The position numbers were made by a program, and so were the translations under genes. From positions 682,001 to 746,000 of the forward strand of contig SWDT01000001.1 of NCBI GenBank assembly GCA_009193035.1: 64,000 nt of DNA, given 5' to 3'. Numbering within the stretch: position 1 is the first letter of the stretch; the number at the start of each line of letters is the position of its first letter. The stretch is from Halicephalobus mephisto. Its lineage: Eukaryota > Nematoda > Chromadorea > Rhabditida > Panagrolaimidae. The notes under the pieces were generated by a model. The model was not told the origin of the DNA, did no database searches, and was given only the letters and a program-made list of their open reading frames with translations. Shown here one piece after another: positions 43,736 through 56,600 of the stretch.

Positions 43736-46060
43736 GATGGATAACAGTTACTAATATAATAAAACGCTGGAAAATATAGATAAATTGAAAAAAGCACGTA
43801 AATCGCGGAGAAAAAGTAATAAACAAAGCGAAACTACAAAAATCGTTCGGTCAAGGAAAAATTGAAGCAAACTTGTAAGACTCCGCCACCCAAATGACCT
43901 CTGCTGGCGGAAATGTGCAGTCGACAAAAATGAATCAATTTCTACTTTGAGACAGATATTTCTATTTACGTAAGTTTTGAAAAAACATCAAAAAAGGAAA
44001 ATCTGGAATTTCTTGTAATTAGGCCCGAGAATATCTGCAAATCAGTCATTATGGCATCTGGAAAAGTAAAAGGAAAAGAGTTGTCAAACTTGGTCGGCAA
44101 AACCGGTTTCCATCAAAGGCTCATAGCTCAACCCCCTTTTGTTTGATGGAGAAGAATTTGCACTAGGTCCAAATAGGTATCTTTCAAGTTGTACAATGGA
44201 CGGATATTGGGTATTAAGTGATTCCATGAGTCACTGGAAACTTGATCAAACACGACTTTCAGGTCTAGGAAGTTGCGGGGTAACAAAATTACGGAACAAA
44301 TCAAAATGGAATCATCAGACTCCCCGGAGTTTTCATTTTGCCAAATCAGATGCATCCAACTGCATCTAATCAATTGCTAATAAAGCCCCAGGCAACAATA
44401 ACAATTAAACGATGGTCGTCACTAAGGGGAGACGATACAAATTCGTTCTATTTTGATTTAAAAGGGAATAGAAGCAGAATTATGGAGGCTGCAGAAGACG
44501 GCCACGAGCAGCAGTTCACCGGCGGAAATTTAACCGAAACCGGTTTACTTCTCCCCGTAATCACGCTAAAATTGGAGGTGTTGCAGAGCAAAACCGCAAA
44601 GATTGTACTGCTACTAAACTTGATACAACGGACCAAGAATAGGAACACTAGCTAGGGATTCTAGGAAAGTAGTAATTCCCTACGAAGGACAACAAACTAA
44701 AAATCATTCATCTTGAGTTCATTACTTAGAGACACCTTAGTTGATGACTGTTTGGGAAGATCTAAATTATTATGTCAATTCGAGAGTGAAGACAGGGTTA
44801 CACCCATGCCGCAACACTTTCTCGCCTTGTAGGTTCAATAAGATATTTCGTGAAAAACAAAATTGGAATGATCGCCTCTTCAAAACAGGCTTGAAGACGA
44901 CGCCCTTCGGAGATGACAAGTGCTCTAACGGGGCGCGGTCGTCTCATTTTATTAGAAGTGTAATTTCAATTCAAGAGATATAAATTGATCCACATTAGGA
45001 AGGAGAAATATTCAAAAAACGATTATCACTTCGGCTTTATCCATTTTAGGGAAACCTTCGAATCGGAGAAGAACGCAAAGACATGTTCATTGACCGCAAT
45101 AACAAAGAAAAGTGAGCGACTTGGATGAGGAAGGTAATCATGCAACATTTGTGGAAGGAATGCATCCGCGTGCACTTTACTGTTCTCCGAGCAAACGTTT
45201 GACCGAACTGTACGAATCAATTTGTCCTGTATTGATTCTTATTCTGAAGAGTTTGCTGACTCATGGACATTCAAATTTCTAAATCCAATCTGGGCAATTT
45301 TTCGAAAACAAAAATATGCAGTTACGCAATAGGAATCAAATGAGGTCGTTAGATCCCACGCAATGTGAATCAAAATCATTCTTTGGACAGAATAGATGTC
45401 TATATGAAAAGGAAAGTGAAAATAAGTAGATAATAATCACTTCCAGGCAAAAACCGAAAATAAATGATTCAAACAATCCGGAAAAATCGAACAATGGAAT
45501 TCCATGTATGAAACAGGAATTTAACGTCGATAAAATTGTCTTACTCGAATACATGGTCAGTCAACATGACAAACTAGTAGTCCGCGCTTCCCTTTTCGCA
45601 CTAAAGTCAGTATAGGATATTGTCGGTAAACCAACTCGGTCGTTAGTGATCCAAAAGAGAGAGACAAACAAACATTCTAAAGAGAAATCTTCGAGCTCGT
45701 CTGACCGCAAATAAAACTGGAAACTATTCCTGTGGATGGCCAAGGACTTATAAAGATAAAATGATTTATCATTTAATGACGATGTGGAGCAACTTGAGTT
45801 CTTGTTCCTTCTTGCTCAAGGCAAATGTCAGAATCGTGGGGGGTGGAAACTTGTTCCAGAAAACTTGGAATTGTTCAGTCCTCTTTCCCGTAGCAGAAGC
45901 TCTTGGAATGCCTGATCTCAAAAACAAACAAGATTATTTTTTACCGCACTTTGCGCATTTTATGATTTTCCCCGGAATCCTGGATGTAAAAGTATTTCAA
46001 AGTTTATTACAATTGAGATGCATATTTACAGCACATAACAAATGCTCAGATTGCACATAT
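43736..46060. other. intergenic, upstream of the large locus
   Basis: Largely non-coding, likely promoter of the large locus and 3' flank of the Thr-rich gene. A + strand frame around 44300-44655 (reading GVFILPNQMHPTASNQLL, then RWSSLRGDDTNSFYFDLKG) looks weakly coding, but no splice-consistent model was found. Confidence 0.4.
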
Positions 46061-47923
46061 TTATATTCTTTTTCGAGGTCGTTTGCGATAACGTGTGTAT
46101 GTAGGACGTTCATAAAAACCAATTTTTGCATTCCGAAGAGCTTTAATCAGATCATCGAAACCATTCTGGCCACTCAGTCGGAACTGATAGTCCTTGACCA
46201 GTCTCTCAAATTGAGTCATCGGTGGACGTGCACCTGAATGCGTATATTTGACTGGAGCAAATGTGTTCTTCCATGGAGGAGTCGTCGTTGTCTGAATATT
46301 TGTCTTTTCCGGTACTTGAAAATCACTCAGTTCATCGCGTCCGAAGATGGAGTCAAATTCTGCTTGTTCTCTTTCCTTGAAGTCTTCAGTCAGGACACCA
46401 GCTTGAACGACTGGATTTCTTATCTGGACATCTCGAGAATTAGAACTTTCTGCTTTGGGCAGGGGCATTATATGTTCTCGGATGGCCAAAACCGGTTTTT
46501 CGAAATCTTGGGTCAAGTTGTAGTTTCGTTGTTCATCTGGTAAATCAACTTCTGAGGACGGTTGGAGTGGTGATTCATAGTCTTCCACATCTGATTCCTC
46601 ATCCGAACCGGATCCGTAACTGAGTCTTGTATCCACTGTTTTTACTTCTAGTTTCTCTTGAATCCTTCGAATTGGATTGGAAGCCACCGATTCTTCATTG
46701 ACAAGTTTGACTGGCTCGGAAATATCCAGAGATGGCTAAAAGTAAGCTTTTTTTAATTCTCGAAAAAATTCCAGCAAACCTGCACATCAGCATTTCCCGT
46801 AGTTGTCAAAACAGTCGTTGTGGGACTCGTTTCAGTAATTGTAACTGTAGTTGGAGGAGTTGTAGTTGTCCTAGCTGGTGTTTTGTGCGTTTCTTCTACG
46901 TGTTGTTGGAGTCTTTTGTGAACTTCCTCTTCCAGAACTTTCTCCACGAGCATCAAAAAATTATGAGCTTCATTTGTGGAGATATTTGTAGCAGCTAAAA
47001 ATGATTCAATCTTCTTGTTCTCCAATTGTTCTGATAGATCTGAAATTAATCAATCAGATTAAAAGTTGCGCGGAAAGAACAAACGAAAAATGGAACCGGT
47101 GTTATTGATTTTTGCTAAGGATTCTGAAGTTGTCGATCGGAACAAGGGAGTTGGTGGTGCTATTGACGTGCTTGTAGAAGTGGAGGGAGTAGCTTCAGTT
47201 GCAGTAGGTGTTGTAATAACCGTTGTCGGCTGAGTTGCAGCTAGATTTACTTCTTCTGATTGTTCACTAGATTGTAAATTTCCAATTTCTTCATTTAATT
47301 CCGTAATATTGATATCTGATAGATTACTTGTGGATACACTGGATTTTGAACCTGATTCAAATCCCTCAGTAGGACTATCATCTTTTGGTCCATTGAACAA
47401 AGTCGCTGAAAGTGCTTTTGGAAGAGTCTGAAATCATCATTTTTTCGTCTATCTAAGTCATCAAATCACCTCTAAAATCTTCAATGGTTCCTTTTTCGTC
47501 TCAGCCACTTTCTTATCATTTACAATAGGAGGTATAACGACCACTGGAATAGGATTTGAGATTTCAGAAGAAGAACTTGGTTGATACAATGGGTTGGGGA
47601 CTGTCACAGTAATGAACTTGTTGTTATGATTAAAGATTGGAGATGGTGTCACTCTGAGGACCGCAAACGGGTCGATTGTTGGTGGTGTTATCGCAATAGC
47701 TCGATGAAGAGCATGGAATCCTTCCAAAGGTGGTATCAGTTCGAATAAAGGCCGATGAGATTGTTGAACCAAAGTTTGAGATGACGTTTTTAGATTTGGG
47801 AACTCTGGCTGTAAATAGTCTGTGAAGAACTGATAAATCAAAGATTATTACCTTCTGCGCTTTTATTTGATAAGAAGTAAGAAACAGCATCCATGGAATA
47901 AGGAAGAGCCGCAGTTTCTGCAT
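46061..47923 (-). CDS. secreted Thr/Ser-rich protein of unknown function
   Basis: Five exons (47852-47923, 47470-47808, 47085-47427, 46780-47039, 46061-46735) join in phase to 562 aa. Exon 1 is exactly an N-terminal signal peptide plus one residue (MQKLRLFLIPWMLFLTSYQI...). The rest is Pro/Thr/Ser-rich, with mucin-like TTTVLTTT and TTVITTPTATEATPSTSTST tracts that would suit O-glycosylation. It has acidic stretches (SDEESDVEDYE) and a basic C-terminal tail ending RYRKRPRKRI. There are few cysteines. No domain recognised; an extracellular matrix, cuticle or mucin-like role is inference. It is divergent from the nucleoside transporter gene, 545 bp away. Confidence 0.65.
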
Positions 47924-48468
47924 TTTGAATAAAGTGACTGGACAAAAGACAAAAACTCGTCAGAAATCCTTGTAAGGAAGTTTTTCGCTTTCTCCACGGT
48001 TTTCCTTTTCATCATCTTCTTCAAAGCCGCAGGCACCATAACATGTTTAAATTGCTATTTTATTGTCAAATGTGCGTAACGGATAGAAACAACAACTGAC
48101 CAAGAACGACCTTCTCGGTGATGCGTGAATCCTTGCAGCCACCCCCGTTTCGAAAAAAGTCCGAATTGATAAAGGTTTCGACTGATCCTATGACTAATTT
48201 GAACAAATGCGGATTCTCAACTGGTTTTTAACTGTTATTCCATTATCCCATCCAGACTAAAAGACGTTGAGAACTGAATTTTGGTCAATTACGCATATTC
48301 CTTTTAATCGATAGTCTTGGAAATTCTTGGAAATGTGAGGACATGCATGTCATGGCTTATCTCCTAATCCTTGCAACTTTTGGGAGCATGTTAGCATGCG
48401 ACGATTATAGACTGAAACGATAAAGTCGTCCAATTGTCATTCACTTTCCATCGCTGTCGGACTCAGAA
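47924..48468. promoter_or_regulatory. shared upstream region of the Thr-rich gene and CNT
   Basis: Divergent starts 545 bp apart, so it should contain both promoters. No ORF of note; no element could be named. Confidence 0.35.
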
Positions 48469-50475
48469 ATGAAAAACGACTTCATTTCAGAAGATGAGAA
48501 CGAATTTGAGGATGTTGACCTCCCCGAAGATGGCTGGATGGCAACAATGGGAGACCAACTGGGGACCATCTGGAATAACAACAAAAGGTAATGGTAACAC
48601 TTGACTTTCTCATGAAGTTACTTTTAGAAAAGTATTCGGTGTTCTAGCAGTTATCCTAATAATAGGCATCCATGTATTCTACGGATTTGCAGCTGCATAC
48701 AACTTTCACAGATCGCTGGTCCTTTTGTTTCTTATGGTTATTGGTTATCTCTACTTTTTCTACAAATTCATAGCCAAACCGTACTACTTGAGGAACGAAC
48801 GTTCTGTTAATCAGAGTCTTTCAAGGATCGGCGATATCTTCAGTATCAAAGTTTTAGGGATTCCTATTTTACAAACGTAGGTTCTGAATAACTAAACTTT
48901 CGTAAAATTTTTATTTAAGGCTTTTTTTCGGAGGCTTTATTATCGGATTCCTCGTTTGGCTTGCAATCGATGCACGCAATAACACTATTCGTTATCGATC
49001 ACTTCTTGCGGTGTTTTGCTACATTCTCATTGGCTTTTTGATTTCTGCCAATCCAGCTAGGGTAAGAGAGAGGAAGAAAATCAATTGAAAACTAAATTTC
49101 CAGATCAAATGGAGACCCGTCTTCGGAGGATTCTTTCTACAAATAGTAGTTGCCTTCTTAGTTCTTCGATGGGAATCGGGGAATAGAGGGTTCAAGTGGC
49201 TAGCTAACAACGTGGTCAGATTCCTTGATTATTCCACTAATGGAACAACTTTCGTTTACGGTTTTGTAGCTGCTCCTCCACCAATTTGTGATTTTGGAAG
49301 TGTTTTCATTTACACAGCTCTCCAAATTATTATTTACTTTGGAGCTATTGTTGCAGTTTTATATTATCTCGGAATCATCCAAGCTGTCCTTTCAGTCATT
49401 GCCCTAATTATGCAGAAGACTGTAGGAACAACCGCTGCAGAAAGTCTCAACGCTGCTGCCTGTATTTTTCTTGGACAGACAGAAGCTGCAATTCTGATCG
49501 AACCTGCCTTGGCAACCATGACGGAGAGCGAAATCCATTCGGTGATGACTGCTGGATTTGCCTGTATTGCCGGATCACTGTTCTCGGCTTACATTGCTTT
49601 TGGAGCGTGTCCCACTTATCTGCTCTCAGCTACAGTAATGTCCGCAGCGATATCCCTTTCAATGTCCAAGTTGATCTATCCAGAAATTCAGAAATCAAAG
49701 CAGACAACTCCGGGTAGTTTTAAGTTTGCCCAGAAAGAGACCAGTAACATTCTGGAGTGTATCAGCAATGGAGCCTGCCATGCTTCTGGATTCGTCTTCG
49801 CAATTGGAGCTAATTTGATTGTGTATATTGCATTGTTGGCAATGGCAAACACTTGTGCTGGATGGGTGGGGAACATGCTGGGATATGATGACTGGAGCTT
49901 TAACGTAAGTGAATCTCCTCCAAGAAATAAAAAACATTGAATTTCAGAAGCTCATGGGTTACATCTTCTTCCCTTTAGCTTATATGATGGGAGCTTCAGA
50001 TGCCGACGATCATCATGTATGTTTTTGCAGCTCTTGCATAACTTCATATTCAAAATTTCAGAGAGAGATCCAAGAAACTCTTCGAGTGGCGGAACTCATG
50101 GGGATGAAGACTATTCTCAACGAATTCATTGCCTACAACGAGATGAAACAGATGATAGCCGATGGTAGAATTACGGGAGCCAGAGCGCAGATGATCGCTA
50201 CTTATGCTTTGTGTGGATTCTCGAACATTTCAATGATCGGGTCCCAACTTGGGATTTTGGGAGCCATGTGTCCGAAACGGAAAGCTGTGTTTGCTAAAGT
50301 TGTAGTCAGAGCTTTATTTGCTGGAGCCATGTCTTGTTTCGTAACAGCAAGTGTTGCTGGAATGCTCGTGAATGAAGCCACCATGTGTCAGAGCACATCT
50401 GGATGCTTAACGACGTTCCAGTCTATCAACGATACCCTTGGTCCGTATTTTTCTAATAACACATTTCTGAAATAA
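48469..50475 (+). CDS. concentrative nucleoside transporter (CNT/SLC28)
   Basis: A sodium- or proton-coupled nucleoside importer of the plasma membrane. Six exons (48469-48587, 48628-48876, 48920-49061, 49104-49904, 49948-50016, 50062-50475) join in phase to 597 aa. An acidic cytosolic N-tail precedes about ten or more hydrophobic segments. Seen: the family core GTTAAESLNAAACIFLGQTE followed by AAILIEPALATMTESEIHSV, AGSLFSAYIAFG, and later GMKTILNEFIAY and GARAQMIATYALCGFSNIS. These include the QTEA and NEF motifs that bind the ribose and base in this family. The C-terminus has an NDT and an NNT glycosylation sequon and is short, as in CNTs with an extracellular C-end. AATAAA is at ~50495. 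Confidence 0.94.
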
Positions 50476-51085
50476 TTAAGCAGTGTAAATACTCAAATAA
50501 AACACCCGTTGAAATGAGGTTGGCACTTTAAGTGGAGTTGTTTTCAATAAAACTGTATCAAAAACTTTGATTTAGCTGGAGATTTTCTGTAAGACACTAT
50601 CAAAAGTATCTTTTATTACAACAAATTTGTCCCATAAAAAGGCGATACTCTTTCTCATGTAAATTATGTCAGTAATAACTATTAGATCTATTCATGATTA
50701 GCACCATTTAGTAGTATATAATTGGGGTTTGTGACGCACCTTCATTCTCCTTCCTCCCTGGAGGCGAGAATTATGCGAGATTCACTAGTAATATTATATA
50801 TACTATGAATAAATAATTTGGTTTCCGACAAAATTGTTACTGCAAGTAATAATTCGACAAGTCGAACTATTAGTTTATGACCATTACAATTATCTATTGT
50901 TAATGTCTCTAACATCAGTTCGACTTGTCAAATTATTATTGCTTTTTGACAAGGGGTCGCTTTAACAAAAATTCTGGCACACCCATTCCCCCCTTCATCG
51001 GGTATTTATGCGATCTGGTTAGTATGTAACTATATCTGATCACTTGAATTCAGTGTATTCACAATTTTCCTTGATTATAAATGTT
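50476..51085. repeat. intergenic region with inverted repeat at 50842-50942
   Basis: After the CNT poly(A) region, a ~27-bp arm (50842-50868, containing AATTCGACAAGTCGAACT) is inverted at 50917-50942, with one mismatch and a one-base gap and a 48-bp loop. The left arm itself holds TTCGAC/GTCGAA. It lies between CNT and the protease relic, so it may be an end or internal part of the same decayed element. Confidence 0.5.
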
Positions 51086-51438
51086 TATTAAAAAATTACG
51101 ACATTGCAAATTTAGCTAAAGAGTTAAAAATAAAAAATTTCGGAGGAGTATTCATGAGGGATACTCTTCCAAATAAAGTCAATGATAAAGAATATGGAAT
51201 CTTAAATCTTGATATAAGTAAAAATAATGGTGCTCATTGGATCTGTTACTACCGCATGAGTGACGTTGACGCCAAGAATAAAGACAAGTATTATTATTTC
51301 AATTCTTTTGGATTGGATTCCCCTATTGAATTACAAAATTACTTAAATTCAACAATAATAAAATTATTCTGGATGAAACTCATTTGCTGGTTAGGAAGAT
51401 CTTTCTTCTTTGCAAATTTTGGCCAATTCCAGTCATGA
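51086..51438 (+). pseudogene. relic of an adenain-like (Maverick/Polinton-type) cysteine protease
   Basis: The frame is open from about 51086 and resembles the N-terminal two thirds of the adenain-like protease of Maverick/Polinton elements: NLAKELKIKNFGGVFMRDTL, GILNLDISK, the GAHWICYYR segment with the catalytic-type His, and YYYFNSFGLDSP. The acidic residue expected in the (D/E)-x-F-G position reads Asn, and the frame loses similarity before the catalytic cysteine, so this copy should be inactive. No polymerase, integrase or ATPase frames were seen nearby. The call rests on motif memory; a cellular ULP-like protease is the main alternative. Confidence 0.6.
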
Positions 51439-52533
51439 CTTTGAGCAGAGAACAAAACTTTACCTTTCCTAACAACACTTTATTTCATATAACAATTTGG
51501 CAAATGATTCTACGAGGTATATTGTCTTGAACTGTAGGATTAATATAAAGATGGAGTCTAATTTCCTCATCCATATCTATTCAGCCAATAAGGATCATAA
51601 CACGGCTATCATAATTCAAAAAGATAGTTGACCTTTCAGAATAGAACATTTTCTTCCACTTGAACTTCTTTTGAGGCATTTTCAATGACAGGAAGCTGTA
51701 AATTCTGGTAAAAGTCATTCTTCAGAAACAACATACTTAAAACCACAAATAATCAATATAAAGTATCCATAAAATATGGCAATAAAACTCAAGATATCAA
51801 TAATTATTCGAAACCAACGTAAATAACATCAAAAAGAGGAAAATTACTTCGAACTAGTAACGATTTGTATTTCTCCTTACTTACAGTAACAGACATTCTC
51901 TCTAATAAAATCATGTTAGTCATTCACTCCATTAGTAAGTCGTTTCTTTTCTTCATTTACTTTCTTACATAAATTTCATTCATTTTCTAAATACTTCTAT
52001 TGTAATTTTTTTTCAGAGATATTACAAACGAAGAGCAAATTTACCTGATGAACATTAAGTAGAATGTTTCTTCATGAATCCTAACATCCGAATCTGATAA
52101 TGAAGCCATCACGGTTTATGGGACTATATTCTTTATTTCGAGACCAAGATCAACTGTTGTGATATCAAATTCGGTGTTGAGAGATGCCACAAATCACGAT
52201 TCAAGTATCAATTTTTCGTCTCACATGGATTTCCATGTGATTTGGAACTAGTTGATTGGAATGGAACGCGAGTTTAATCGGAGATATCACAATATTCTTC
52301 AAAACTATTAATTGAAATCTTGAACTCTTTAGTTGCCCTATTTACGAAATAAATTCTTGAAAGAACTGCATAATCTGAAGTGGTCAACAAGTATCACGCG
52401 TTTGGAAAAGTGAAATGGTGAACAAAGGAACAAGTGAAACCTCGTCTCATAAATGGATTTGACTTTGATTCACTTGAAGAACGGTATATAAAGGATCATC
52501 TGTTGACTAGTTTACTTTCAATTTGAATCAAAC
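51439..52533. other. intergenic region upstream of the Gly/Met-rich gene
   Basis: AT-rich and without a supported gene. A TATA-like GTATATAAAG lies at ~52485, about 45 nt before the Gly/Met-rich start, and may be its core promoter. Confidence 0.4.
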
Positions 52534-53236
52534 ATGAATTCTAAGAAATCTTTTCTGTCGCTGCTATTTCTGATGTGTGCTCCAGCTGTGGTTTGGTCCC
52601 AACTTTACAATGGACTTGGCATGTACAATTCCCCATACGGTAGTGTATTTAGGCAACTGATAGTTTCAGGTTTCATTCAGCTTTGCTATCTTTTAGATTA
52701 CAACCCTTACATGTACGGACTTTACGGCGGTTATGGAATGGGGTCTGGGATGGGATCTGGAATGGGTTCCATCGGGAGCATGGGCAGTCTGGGAGGGATG
52801 GAGAAAATGATGGGTCAGTATAACAGCTTGCTGATGAACCCCTTCATGGACGGCATGGGTGGAATGGGGATGATGAACGGCCTTGGGTCCATGGGAGCGT
52901 ATGGTCCTGCCATGGGAATGACCGGAATCAATTCTTTTGGTGGTTATGGTTATGGTATGCCCGGAGGTGGTGGTAATTACTTCAACAATGGAATGTCGTT
53001 TTCCAATTATGGGAACGCCGGAGTGCCCTTCGGACGAAGCGGAAACTTTGGGAAATCTTATGGTTAGTGATGCTATTGATGACGACCAGTTAAGTTTTCT
53101 TTCAGGAACATCTTCTGCTTCCAACGCTTCCCGATACGGTCAAGCATCTGAAAACAAATATTCTGGAGGCTGCGGAAGCCGTCCATGTTCAAAAAATTCC
53201 TGGGATAATTTTGCTTCTACAGTTACTGCTCATTAA
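52534..53236 (+). CDS. secreted Gly/Met/Tyr-rich protein
   Basis: Three exons (52534-52639, 52697-53062, 53106-53236) join in phase to 200 aa. An N-terminal signal peptide (MNSKKSFLSLLFLMCAPAVVWS) is followed by a low-complexity region of GMGSGMGSG, GMGGMGMMNGLG and GYGYGMPGGGG units, then a polar tail with a single CGSRPC pair. Such Gly/Tyr/Met-rich secreted proteins occur in nematode cuticle, eggshell and glue, but this one is not recognised. A TATA-like box sits close upstream, and there is no TTTCAG just before the ATG, which fits a single-gene promoter with strong tissue-specific expression (inference). Confidence 0.75.
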
Positions 53237-53654
53237 TCTTGTTAATTACCATTATTTATTTTGTTATAAATTTTAACATTATTAAAACTCGAAATTAGTA
53301 CAAAATGTAAAAGGAAACAAAAAATAGTGACTAAAGAATCACTCGACTTATAGTTCCCGTCGAGTTGCAGGATTGTAGCATTCTGGCCATACTCTTTTGC
53401 TAGCACGAAAGACCGAAGAAGTTTGTCCGGCTATCGGCGTTGATTTTGTTCTCGCATATGCTTTACCCCATCAAAGAAAGAAAAGTGGTCAGGAAGTTGT
53501 GTCTCTATTTTATCTGCTTTCCCTTGATCTATTGCATTTCTAGCGTAATTAGGAAGTAATTTATCCTTGAAGTTAGTAGCAGCTATACTCAAGGTGTCGG
53601 GGTGTTTTTTTAATAGGAACGCTAGAGGTTTTGCTTCGGAATGTAAATAGGTTA
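53237..53654. other. spacer before the ankyrin kinase gene
   Basis: 3' UTR of the Gly/Met-rich gene (ATTAAA-type signals near 53281) and upstream region of the kinase. No ORF seen. Confidence 0.4.
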
Positions 53655-56600
53655 ATGGGAAACTACAAATCCCGACCGCCGCTTATTTGTGCAGGTTTGT
53701 TACATTATTGTTTCATGATGACGTTGAATTTATTTCTTTCCAGACGAGATCAAAAAGCGAATCAGTGAAGGCTACGCCATCATCAGATCAAGACTAAATG
53801 ATGAGTCTAAAACGAGAAACGAGTGCTTGAACCCTCTTCAATCTGTTTGCTAGTAGGTGTATTGTGTTTAAAATAGTGGTTCATATATCCATTTCAGTCA
53901 GGGCAGTGCTACAGCTCTTCAGGAATTGCTAAACGAGGGAAGTTATTCAGTAGATGAGAAATTACTACCTAAGGAGTTGACTTTACTCCATTTAATTTGT
54001 ATTGGAACCAGCTCCAGTGAGGAAGTGAGTCTTTCGAAATTTCCTCCTGTATGAGTCATACAATTTCAGCAATGCAGCAAGATCCAAGTCCTCTTGAATT
54101 ACTTTGCAGAAGATGACTCCCATCATCGATCCTTTCTTCAAGCCTGTACCAGAAGCGGATTTACAGCTCTCCACGCTGCTATTTATAAAGGACACCCCAA
54201 AGTTGTCCAGGAGCTCCTGATTGCCGGAGCTGATCCGAATGTCTTCTTCCAGACTCTTCCTCCTCCTCTTCACTTGGCTGCAATGTGTGGAAATGCAGAA
54301 ATAATTAGAATTTTGGTTAGATACGGAGCTGATCCCCATACTCTAGATTTTGCTCAATTCTCTGCCCTCCATTGTGCCACTTATTTCGGGAATGAATCAG
54401 CAGTTAGGGCGTTGTTGAAATCCCAAGCTGATCCGAATTGCAGTGGCGGGGTCCATGACAGACCACTTCATATTGCAGCCAGTAAGACCCAAGTATCGAT
54501 TGTAAATCTTCTACTTGATGCTGGTGGAGATCGTTAGTTTTTATATAATTATTGACCTCATCTATTTTTACGTACTAATTTCAGCTTGTTTGACCGACGA
54601 TGAAGGAAACACCGCCTTACATTTTGCCGCCAAAATGGGCCATTCTTCCATTATCAACTACTTGCTCAAAAAGTGTGAATCAAATAAACGCCAACTAGTC
54701 TTTCAAGCTAATATTTACGGTGATACTCCTCTTCACACTGCCTGTTACAGAGGACGATTAGATGCAGCTAAACAGATTCTCGCCGTCGCCGGGAGTTCTA
54801 TTCTCAATGTCGAGAACATGTTTTCTGAAACCCCTTTCCTGGCTGCTTGTACTTGTGGAAAAAGTATCGAACTAATTGCTTTTCTTCTGAGACAACCTGG
54901 AGCCAATCCAAATTACCAAGGGAAAGATGGACATACTGCTCTCCACAGTGCATGTTATCACGGTCATTTCAGAGTGGTTCAGTATCTACTGGAAAATGGA
55001 GCCGATCAATCTTTGACTGCCAGAGCTGTTGAAAACCACTTGGCCCATGGACTGACGGAGAATAGCAGATCTACAATCGTCTCTACTATGTTTGCCTTAA
55101 CTAGACTGGATTCTGGAGGATCTTTAGGAGAATCTTCATCATCAACTTATTCCATGTCGGATGAACAGACCCCGATTCTGTGGGCTTATGAGAAAGGCCA
55201 TGATCAAATAGTTGCTTTGCTCAAACACTACGCTAATAAGCGAATGGATTCAGATGTTTGTTCTGAATATAGTTCAGGGGATAGCAGTTACACACCTCTT
55301 CCCAGTCCGATAGGCAGATTGAGGTCAATTACGAAAGAAAAGGCGGATATTCTTCTACTACGGGCGAATCTCAAAAGCGTCTGTCACTTAGCTTTGCCCG
55401 ATATTGAACTCTTAAACGTCATTGGAAGTGGCTCCTTCGGGAAGGTCTATCATGGGTCATTCAAAGGGAGAAGTGTGGCTGTCAAAAGATATCGGGCCGT
55501 AGCTTTCGGCTCCAAGACGGAAGTGGACATGTTCTGTCGAGAAGTATCAATTCTTTCTCGATTGAAGCACCCAAACGTTGTAGCTTTCGTGGGAGCTTGT
55601 CTGGATGACCCTAGTCAATTTGCCATCGTAACGGAGTTTATTGCTGGAGGTTCTCTTTACAATCTTCTCCACGTTGAAAAAAGGTAATTATGTTTGTGAG
55701 TTTAATTTGTTGACTTCGGAATTCCAGAGTTATTGAGATGAAATTCAAGCTCTGCATTGGGGTAGATGTTGCTCGAGGAATGCGATATCTTCACGAATTG
55801 ACTGAAGAACCCGTAATTCATCGAGATCTAAACAGCCACAATATCCTTCTTCATAGCAACGGTAGGGCTGTGATTGCTGATTTTGGGGAATCTAGATTCA
55901 TGACCCAATACGAAGATGACAACATGACGAAACAGCCAGGGAATCTCAGATGGATGGCCCCAGAAGTCTTCACCCAATCTTGTAGATACGACCAGAAAGT
56001 GGACGTGTTCAGCTATGCTCTAGTTATTTGGGAGATCCATACAGCAGAACTTCCGTTCTCGAGTCTGAAGCCGGCTGCAGCAGCTGCTGAAATGGCATAC
56101 AAGAAGTCAAGACCTGAATTACCCAAAGCACCGACTACGCAATTCCCGGAGCACATTCTAAAGATGATAACTGCTGCCTGGAATCCGAACCCGGAGCTGA
56201 GACCGGAATTTTCTCAAATTCTAGCTGACCTGGAGTCTCATGCAATCCCTGATGACCAGAGACAGTTCTTTATCGGAGAAACATCGAAAGCTAAACCCCA
56301 TCATTCAGATGTCGAAGACGAGTTTGATGGACTGACTACAGTATCAAGGTTAAAGAGCCAGTTTGAACAACAGAGCGGGAATCAATGTGAGCTTTGGTTC
56401 GCTTACTTTTTTAATGGAAAAATTATAGCCTCTATTCTGATAGAGTCCGAGAAGACTTCCTCCATGGGGAAGACTATAGACAATCTCAAAAACCGTCTAG
56501 ACAATCACGGATACGTCTCTCATGCAGCTAGAACTATAAATGCCGCGAAAAGTGCCATTCAGTTGAGAGATAGCTTTGTTCTTGCCAGATCGGCTAATAT

